5,024 nt of DNA. Origin: an uncultured Oscillospiraceae bacterium. Its GTDB lineage: Bacteria > Bacillota > Clostridia > Oscillospirales > Acutalibacteraceae. Positions within the stretch are counted from its first letter, which is position 1. Each line of letters starts with the position of its first letter. Below, one piece after another: positions 1 to 3,931 of this stretch. Where the stretch lies: positions 1 to 5,024 of the forward strand of contig UQVI01000131.1 in the NCBI GenBank assembly GCA_900544515.1, written 5' to 3'. Made by a program: the position numbers and the translations under genes. Under the pieces are notes generated by a model, which saw only the letters and a list, made by a program, of their open reading frames with translations, was not told where the DNA came from and did no database searches.

Positions 1-49
1 ATCTACACTCGACTAGTCGTCGGCAGCGTCAGATGTGTATAAGAGACAG
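1..49 (+). other. Illumina Nextera adapter with i5 index (sequencing artefact)
   Basis: Bases 1-8 (ATCTACAC) are the last eight bases of the Illumina P5 oligo. Bases 9-16 (TCGACTAG) are in the i5 index position and match the index I know as S513. Bases 17-30 (TCGTCGGCAGCGTC) are the Nextera read-1 adapter. Bases 31-49 (AGATGTGTATAAGAGACAG) are the complete Tn5 mosaic end used in tagmentation. The elements are in their library order and orientation, with genomic DNA starting at base 50. This is untrimmed adapter at a contig end, not part of the organism's genome, and not evidence for a natural Tn5 element because the index and P5 parts are synthetic. Confidence 0.99.
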
Positions 50-1209
50 ATTGCAGGCAGTCCGCCCTCTGATACACTTGCTTCTGCTATGCTGATAATT
101 GCATAACAGCCTGCACTCGCTCCCATTGTTACAATGCGTTTTATCAAGCCGTCAAATGTTGCAAGGCAGTAGTCAGGCTCATCCTTGCTCGGCTTTGCAG
201 GAAACATCGTACGGCAGGACACATACTCATCAATAAACAGAAATGATACATGCATATCTGCATCCCACCATTTCACGGCATCACCCTTAACCTCTGATAA
301 ATCATTCAGCACCTTTTGTCTTTCAACAATGGTATTGCAGAAGTCTTGCATAGCCTTTAGTATACCTCTTGCTTCGCCGTCATCATCCAGTGTAACAACA
401 TAGGGCAGTCGGCTTAATTCAGCTTGTTTAGGGTCAACAATAATAATACTGCTGCCGTGTTTATCTCTGCCGTGCAATAAAGCCTGTAACAGCAGACTGA
501 TGATGCCTGTTGTCTTGCCGCTTCGTGTTTTGCCTGCAACAAGAATACTGCCTGATGTTGTTAAATCAATATATGTATTCTGCTGAACAATCAGTTTTGT
601 TTTATCTTCTGATTTCATTTCAGATATATCATTAAATGTTAAGCTGCGGTCAATCGTCACATCTTCAATTTGAAACGAAACATCATTAAATGCAATATCA
701 GAGCTGGTCTGTGTTACGGCATACTGATTAAACCTTTTATTCAAAGCGGATGAAATGCTCGAAGATATATTCTGTATATCCTCAACAGGGCAGGACACTG
801 CTTTTACAGTAAGCGTAAACACACCATGTTCTGAACTTGTGCATTTAACCTTTGGCAATCGTTCTCCGTCTTTCAGATGTAACGGATTGCCGTATGTGTG
901 CGTATAAAGCACCTTTCGCACCATATATTCAATATGCTTTCTGTCAGGCATTGTTATGTGCAGAATAACGGCACAAATCAGCATAATTGCACTGATTGCA
1001 AATAACGTAATGCTGGCTGTTTTAAGAGCCTTTACAAGCCATCCAACGGCATTTCTGATAACATCTGTATCAATACTTATCATACTGAATGCTTTGTATA
1101 AAACACATATCAATGCTGATAAAAAGAGGGTGCATATGCCTGACACAAACAGTTTTGTATCAGGCATAGCGTATTGAATTAAGAGTGCATCCTTTTTATA
1201 GTGCAGCAC
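50..1209 (-). CDS. FtsK/SpoIIIE-type conjugative coupling ATPase, 3' end missing
   Basis: This is a DNA-translocating ATPase of the type that brings the relaxase-DNA complex to the transfer channel in Gram-positive integrative elements (Tn916 Orf21, ICEBs1 YdcQ). Two membrane helices lie at about residues 20-41 and 67-85, followed by a region of about 130 residues and the motor domain. The Walker A motif GKTRSGKTT is at residues 226-234, a VDPK motif at 258-261, and Walker B FLFIDE at 323-328. SIAEASVSEGGLPA at 373-386 matches a conserved stretch that I recall from this family. Only residues 1-386 are encoded by genomic DNA; codon 387 straddles the junction and residues 388-398 (CLLYTSDAADD) are translated adapter. 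Relatives have about 450-480 residues, so roughly 70-90 C-terminal residues are missing. The start is GTG at 1207-1209, with AAAAGGG at 1220-1226 ten bases upstream, inside the end of the preceding gene. The first ATG (codon 15) has no nearby binding site. The gene begins 5 bases after the upstream stop, so translational coupling is likely. Confidence 0.9.
1135..1168 (-). repeat. 15-bp inverted repeat (hairpin) in the 5' part of the coupling ATPase gene
   Basis: Arms 1135-1149 and 1154-1168 are separated by four bases. On the plus strand 14 of 15 positions pair. In the minus-strand mRNA the one mismatch (1144/1159) becomes a G-U wobble, so all 15 positions pair around an ACUG loop. The arms encode residues about 14-25 (around MPDTKLFVSG), including the first ATG after the GTG start. 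The role is unknown; it could be an RNA structure limiting ATPase translation, a protein-binding site or chance. Confidence 0.7.
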
Positions 1210-1214
1210 AATGG

Positions 1215-1565
1215 TTAAGCCCTTTTAGGCTGAAGAACCTGAATGTCCTCACATTTAATGGAAAGCTGGTTGCGGTATTCGCCGTAAACAGTTGCAACTG
1301 CATTCACAGGCATAATTGTAGCATCCATAGGAACATCAACAGTTTTGCTAACCTTAAATCTGATTTTCTCAAATCTGTTGTTTGCATTTTCGCCCTCTTT
1401 CTGCTTGTAGACCGTGTTATCTGAATAAATAACGCCGTCAACAACCTTGCCGAGGATTTTTCCTGTTTCGTTATCTTTCCAGTCTGAAATGCCTGTTGCA
1501 ATCACACGCTTATCTGCAAGGAAAGCAGCTAAATCAAATTTGACAAACTGATTTAAAAATTTCAT
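1215..1565 (-). CDS. Small conjugation-module protein, DUF961/YdcP-like by resemblance and position
   Basis: This is a 116-residue soluble protein with no signal peptide or membrane helix. Its residue pattern, with alternating hydrophobics and turns, suggests a mostly beta fold. The segment SDWKDNETGKILGKVVDGVI (27-46) and the C-terminal AVATVYGEYRNQLSIKCEDI (89-108) recall small proteins encoded just before FtsK-like coupling ATPases. In Tn916 Orf22 and ICEBs1 YdcP (DUF961) the C-terminus likewise ends in an IKADDI-like motif. That match is from memory and is not strong enough for a firm family call. The ATG overlaps the upstream stop in an ATGA arrangement, and AAGGGAG at 1574-1580 lies eight bases before it. 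The gene ends 5 bases before the ATPase GTG. A role in element transfer or replication is inferred from position only; other small beta proteins such as an ssDNA-binding-like factor are possible. Confidence 0.8.
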   Translation of the reverse strand: MKFLNQFVKFDLAAFLADKRVIATGISDWKDNETGKILGKVVDGVIYSDNTVYKQKEGENANNRFEKIRFKVSKTVDVPMDATIMPVNAVATVYGEYRNQLSIKCEDIQVLQPKRA

Positions 1566-1792
1566 ACCATTTCACTCCCTTCGTTTGTTTTGCTTGAGGG
1601 GATAGGCAAGTCCAATCCCTCACATACATAATTCTGAATATATGCCATAATGGTTTTTATGTCATATGTATGATTGTTCATATCAAAATCATCATTACCA
1701 ACAGTGATTTTAATACTGCCTTTTTTGTATGCGTCAACAATAGCCTTAATTCCCTTTAAAGCCCTTTGCTCACGCTCAAAATCATTCTTCAT
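1562..1792 (-). CDS. Hypothetical 76-residue protein, first gene of the conjugation block
   Basis: I do not recognise the family. The protein is small, charged and soluble, with no signal peptide. Residues 3-24 (from NDFEREQR) look helical, followed by a short beta-like segment (GSIKITVG, 25-32) and a hydrophobic helix (about 44-57, IKTIMAYIQNYV). The C-terminus is polar and probably disordered. The ATG is preceded by AAGGTGA (1797-1803) four bases upstream. Its TGA stop overlaps the ATG of the 116-residue gene, so the two are co-translated. In Tn916-type elements this slot, two genes before the coupling ATPase, holds another small protein (Orf23/Orf24), which is positional support only. Clean start, binding site and overlap make it a credible gene despite its size. 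Confidence 0.75.
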   Translation of the reverse strand: MKNDFEREQRALKGIKAIVDAYKKGSIKITVGNDDFDMNNHTYDIKTIMAYIQNYVCEGLDLPIPSSKTNEGSEMV

Positions 1793-1820
1793 ATTATCAC
1801 CTTATAAAATTAATTTTTCT

Positions 1821-1832
1821 GCGATATATCGC
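1821..1832. repeat. 12-bp perfect palindrome GCGATATATCGC
   Basis: This perfectly self-complementary dodecamer lies about 30 bases upstream of the 76-residue gene's start. A second 12-bp perfect palindrome lies 7 bases away at 1840-1851. It could be a binding site for a dimeric regulator or a short RNA hairpin, but no function is proven. Confidence 0.6.
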
Positions 1833-1839
1833 TTTTTCA

Positions 1840-1851
1840 AACTTGCAAGTT
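1840..1851. repeat. 12-bp perfect palindrome AACTTGCAAGTT
   Basis: This is a second perfect dodecamer palindrome, unrelated in sequence to GCGATATATCGC at 1821-1832 but only 7 bases from it. Both lie between the possible promoter area and the first gene of the conjugation block, which suits an operator or leader-RNA role. This is inferred from position and symmetry alone. Confidence 0.6.
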
Positions 1852-1920
1852 CATTGTCATAATACCATTTCTGCCCTGAATTTCAAGCCTTTTTCACCCT
1901 TTTCTACACCCACCCTTTAA

Positions 1921-1955
1921 GGGGCAAAAATAGCCCCAAAAGGGCTGGATTTTTT
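1921..1955. terminator. Competing hairpins with T-tracts on both sides, weak terminator candidate
   Basis: GGGGC (1921-1925) can pair with GCCCC (1933-1937). Alternatively AGCCC (1932-1936) can pair with GGGCT (1942-1946); the two stems share the middle segment and exclude each other. Read on the minus strand, the AGCCC/GGGCT stem is followed at once by A and five Ts (1926-1931), like a short intrinsic terminator. Read on the plus strand it is followed by GGA and six Ts (1950-1955). The stem is only 5 bp, so termination strength is uncertain. Confidence 0.35.
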
Positions 1956-2009
1956 ATGTTGATATATAAGCAAAAATGAAAAATCACTGCTTCAAAATGT
2001 TGATAAAGT

Positions 2010-2021
2010 GTTAAGGTTGTT
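2010..2021 (+). repeat. GTTAAGGTTGTT 12-mer, isolated copy
   Basis: This copy is identical to the 12-mer at 2156-2167 and is the exact reverse complement of 2126-2137. It could pair with the 2126-2137 copy in place of the closer partner. Three copies in 160 bases suggest a protein-binding or recombination/replication site, though this is not proven. Confidence 0.6.
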
Positions 2022-2078
2022 GACAAATGATGAGAGTAGCCGTTTTTGTATATTTTGCACAGAACAGTTTTCAGACAT

Positions 2079-2120
2079 TTTCTGTCAGATTAATATTATA
2101 TTTCTGTTAGATTATATATA
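2079..2120 (+). repeat. Imperfect tandem repeat of about 21 bases
   Basis: The unit TTTCTGTCAGATTA-TATA (2079-2100) is followed directly by TTTCTGTTAGATTATATATA (2101-2120). They differ by one substitution in the first 13 bases and by small changes in the AT-rich tail. Each copy holds a minus-strand TATAAT. The role is unknown; it may be a local duplication in AT-rich DNA. Confidence 0.5.
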
Positions 2121-2123
2121 GAA

Positions 2124-2169
2124 AAAACAACCTTAACTTTGAGTGTATGCTCTCTGTTAAGGTTGTTTT
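2124..2169. repeat. 14-bp perfect hairpin built from two copies of the 12-mer
   Basis: AAAACAACCTTAAC (2124-2137) and its exact reverse complement (2156-2169) flank an 18-base loop. Read on the minus strand the stem runs into a six-T tract (2122-2127), which makes it a possible second terminator behind the one at 2225-2251, or a leader hairpin of the conjugation transcript. The stem is AT-rich and the loop long, so it is not a typical strong terminator. A dimeric-protein binding site is equally possible. Confidence 0.6.
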
Positions 2170-2224
2170 ATAGTATTGAATTGTAATAAATATCTCGATA
2201 ATTGTTTCAATTATTATAAAAAGT

Positions 2225-2256
2225 AAAGGCTATCCGTTTTGGATAGCCTTTTTTGA
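2225..2256. terminator. Strong bidirectional intrinsic terminator
   Basis: AAAGGCTATCC (2225-2235) and GGATAGCCTTT (2241-2251) form an 11-bp perfect stem with a five-base loop. On the minus strand the stem is followed by a T-rich tract (TTTACTTTTT) and lies 11 bases after the TAA of the 298-residue lipoprotein gene, ending that operon. On the plus strand it is followed by a run of Ts to 2254, so it can also stop transcription from the left. Confidence 0.92.
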
Positions 2257-2262
2257 TTTGCG

Positions 2263-3159
2263 TTAAGCACCTTTTGTTGCCCCACAAGAACATTTATAAC
2301 CGGTGAGAACCTGTTTCGTTCCTGTTTTGACTTTCTTGTCTTCATAAACAGCATCGTGGTGTATGGTACCTGTTTGAATTTTGACGCGATTAGGTTTACC
2401 CACTTCGTCACCGGCCCAAGCGACGTTCATTTCCCAGTTTGTTTTCCCTGTGTTTTTCGGACATAATGGAACGTTGGGGTTGGGTTCCATGCCGTTGTGT
2501 GCGAAATGGAAGTCCATGTAGACCATTCCATAATCAACACTTGCTTGTATTAATTCCATATAACAACCACCACAATAGTATGCCTCTACCTCTTTGCCAT
2601 TATTACGGTATACAGGTTCATCATACGCATCTTTGACCTTAACACGCTTTGTTTCATACACATCTTCTGTTTTGTATGTTGCTTTCCAGTTGTGTGAATG
2701 TTCTGTTGTGGTATTCTTTACGGGTGTCGAGGTTGTCGTCTGATTCTGCTTTTTAGTGGTTGTTTCAGGCTTGGTCGGCTGTTTTGAACCGCCGTTGTCT
2801 TTTTTGGTTGTGGTTTCAGCAGGCTTGGTAACTACTTTTGTTGTAGATTCAGTCTTCTTGCCTGTGTCCTTGTCTGTCACAGTCTTGGTAACATTACCGT
2901 CTTTATCGGTCTTAATTTCAACGGTGTTACCATCTGTATCAGTACCTGTGATGGTCTTGTTGCCCTCATCATCTGTGACAGCAGTGTCAACGCTGACATC
3001 CTCTGTGATTTCTTCAGGGATTTCCGTGATGGTTTCTTCTGTGATAGGCTCTGTTGTTCCGTTCACAGCTTCGCTGTCTTCCTTTTTGCAGCCGATAAAC
3101 ATCGTTGCAATCACAACCACTGTAAGTAAAATTGCTAAAATTCTTTTCGTTGTTTTCAT
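2263..3159 (-). CDS. Thr-rich lipoprotein with Cys/His-rich C-terminal domain
   Basis: This 298-residue protein is predicted to be exported and lipid-anchored. The signal peptide (1-23) has a KTTKR n-region and a hydrophobic core, and ends in the lipobox FIGC, giving lipidated Cys24. Residues 25-150 are an acidic then Thr/Lys-rich linker with DxDGN-type repeats (about 62-100) and TTTKK motifs, a typical wall-spanning stalk. The globular part (about 154-298) has HSHNW at 154-158, CGGC at 196-199, H218 and H221, C233, HH at 267-268 and KCSCG at 289-293, suggesting a metal-binding (zinc-ribbon-like) fold. It resembles surface-protein segments of Clostridia with the pattern TIHHDAVYE...GYKCSCGATK, as I recall them; I know no assigned function. 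AAAGGA at 3171-3176 lies 11 bases before the ATG. It is the last gene of its operon, 29 bases after the preceding stop and just before the terminator. A ligand-binding or adhesive role is possible but unproven. Confidence 0.9.
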   Translation of the reverse strand: MKTTKRILAILLTVVVIATMFIGCKKEDSEAVNGTTEPITEETITEIPEEITEDVSVDTAVTDDEGNKTITGTDTDGNTVEIKTDKDGNVTKTVTDKDTGKKTESTTKVVTKPAETTTKKDNGGSKQPTKPETTTKKQNQTTTSTPVKNTTTEHSHNWKATYKTEDVYETKRVKVKDAYDEPVYRNNGKEVEAYYCGGCYMELIQASVDYGMVYMDFHFAHNGMEPNPNVPLCPKNTGKTNWEMNVAWAGDEVGKPNRVKIQTGTIHHDAVYEDKKVKTGTKQVLTGYKCSCGATKGA

Positions 3160-3176
3160 TGTATGTATGTTCCTTT
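3154..3176 (-). promoter_or_regulatory. Ribosome binding site/start segment, copy 1 of a duplicated leader
   Basis: These 23 bases are identical to 3903-3925. They contain the AAAGGA binding site, an 11-base spacer (ACATACATACA) and the ATG plus AAA of the 298-residue lipoprotein gene. The similarity continues, with small differences, through the signal-peptide codons. Confidence 0.9.
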
Positions 3177-3188
3177 GTAAGTATTTAT

Positions 3189-3908
3189 TTAGTCGACTAA
3201 AACATTTTCATTGCCTGGTTGGTCAAGTGATATATTTATATCTTCAATAGAGTCTGTTTCTACCTTTGTGACTAAATATAAATTATTATTTATATTACCG
3301 AATCCTGCAAAATTCGAATCATAAATCGTAGTAATTTCGTAACAAACATTATAAAAATCCCAACTTTCATATCCTTCACGTAAAATTAGGCGGTCACGTT
3401 CATTATCAATTTTTTCGGTATCCATATGCAGGCATTCAAATTTGATTCTTTCTTCATATGTTGCATTGCCACTGGAATCTGTATAGATATGGAATTTCAT
3501 CGCCCCCGGTGTGGGATTTTTGTATTCCTCACGTTCTACTATATTCAACACAGTATTTTCCGCTGTATATGCATTATAATAATTTTCAGATTCCTTTTTT
3601 AGAATATCTATAATTTCATCATCACTTAATTGAGCAATCTGTCCCAGTGTCAAATCCACTGTTATTATTGAGGATGTTTTGATTTCATATGCTGTAGCCA
3701 ATCCGTTTTCACAAACCAAAGCATAATAGGGATAAGAGCTTTTGGATGTATGAGGTGTTATATACCATATTCTGCGTTCGTCTGACGGCAATATTTCAGA
3801 CATTGTCCCCTCAAGTTCATATTTACTGAATGTGTTTCCGTTGCCACAACCTGTAAAAACTGCGGCAATTAGCAAGACTGTTAATAAAATTGATAATATC
3901 TTTTTCAT
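3189..3908 (-). CDS. Hypothetical lipoprotein, 239 residues
   Basis: I do not recognise the family beyond its export signal. The signal peptide (KKILSILLTVLLIAAVFTG) ends in lipobox FTGC, giving lipidated Cys21, so the mature protein would be anchored outside the membrane. The rest is an acidic, soluble domain with no repeats. It has an early beta-like part (about 29-95), a helical stretch around LSDDEIIDILKKESENYYNA (94-113), and a second mixed part. Three cysteines follow the lipid Cys (66, 159, 189). The frame stays open upstream to an ATG at 3944, but the start at 3906-3908 is preferred. It gives a normal signal peptide and has AAAGGA (3920-3925) 11 bases upstream, in the same 23-base context as the next lipoprotein gene. 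The longer form would put 12 charged residues before the signal and overlap the upstream gene. It begins 23 bases after the membrane-protein stop, so the genes are co-transcribed. Confidence 0.88.
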   Translation of the reverse strand: MKKILSILLTVLLIAAVFTGCGNGNTFSKYELEGTMSEILPSDERRIWYITPHTSKSSYPYYALVCENGLATAYEIKTSSIITVDLTLGQIAQLSDDEIIDILKKESENYYNAYTAENTVLNIVEREEYKNPTPGAMKFHIYTDSSGNATYEERIKFECLHMDTEKIDNERDRLILREGYESWDFYNVCYEITTIYDSNFAGFGNINNNLYLVTKVETDSIEDINISLDQPGNENVLVD

Positions 3909-3925
3909 TGTATGTATGTTCCTTT
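3903..3925 (-). promoter_or_regulatory. Ribosome binding site/start segment, copy 2 of a duplicated leader
   Basis: This segment is identical over 23 bases to 3154-3176. It holds AAAGGA, the 11-base ACATACATACA spacer and the ATG of the 239-residue lipoprotein gene. It decides the start of that gene at 3908 over the in-frame ATG at 3944. Confidence 0.9.
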
Positions 3926-3931
3926 CTTTAA

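Larger units (their letters stand above)
1802..1897 (-). pseudogene. Possible decayed small gene, or leader peptide with in-frame TGA
   Basis: An open frame of 26 codons (1805-1882) runs to a TAA at 1802-1804 and reads NSGQKWYYDNELASLKKRYI followed by AEKLIL. This is charged, helix-like and protein-like. Its TAA overlaps the AAGGTGA binding site of the next gene, as real gene ends often do. It has no ATG, GTG or TTG start before codon 15. In the same frame, five codons upstream of the open part, a GTG at 1895-1897 begins VKKA and then meets TGA (1883-1885). A neighbouring frame with GTG start reads EKGEKGLKFRAEMVL and also stops early. One or more disabling changes in a short gene would explain this. 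Chance or a sequencing error are alternatives. Confidence 0.3.
1793..2262. other. Structured intergenic region between the two operons
   Basis: About 470 bases carry no confident gene. From right to left they contain the terminator of the lipoprotein operon, a 7-bp AT-rich inverted repeat (2198-2204/2208-2214), a 14-bp hairpin with two extra-related 12-mers, an imperfect tandem repeat, two competing hairpins, two 12-bp palindromes and a possible decayed small reading frame. The promoter of the conjugation block must lie here unless it is read through from upstream. Best-looking minus-strand -10 boxes are TATAAT at 2111-2116 and TATAAT at 2095-2100, but neither has a good -35 element. This is a reasonable place for operator sites or an origin, though nothing seen proves either. 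Confidence 0.6.

Noticed and set aside
31..49. Natural Tn5 or other transposon end
   Set aside because: The 19-base mosaic end is synthetic and is preceded by the read-1 adapter, index and P5 sequence, so it comes from library preparation.
1135..1168. Interpretation of the hairpin as the element's oriT
   Set aside because: In Tn916 and ICEBs1 oriT lies near the junction of the coupling ATPase and relaxase genes, at the other (missing) end of this ATPase gene, and no nick-site motif was recognised here.
2020..2054. Plus-strand promoter: TTGACA at 2020-2025 and TATATT at 2049-2054
   Set aside because: The spacing is 23 bases instead of about 17, and no plus-strand gene follows; the only downstream frame is 27 codons with no recognisable product.
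2010..2169. CRISPR-like repeat array
   Set aside because: Only three 12-base copies, one inverted, with unequal spacing (about 104 and 18 bases) and no cas genes.
2214..2411. Minus-strand open frame of 65 codons overlapping the lipoprotein gene's 3' end and terminator
   Set aside because: It runs through the terminator stem, has a different frame from the well-supported lipoprotein, and has no independent support.
2756..3250. Plus-strand open frame of 164 codons rich in Val, Ser and Leu
   Set aside because: It lies opposite the Thr/Lys/Glu-rich linker of the 298-residue lipoprotein, whose codons read in reverse give Val/Ser/Leu. It has no convincing binding site and the minus-strand gene has signal peptide, lipobox, binding site and terminator.
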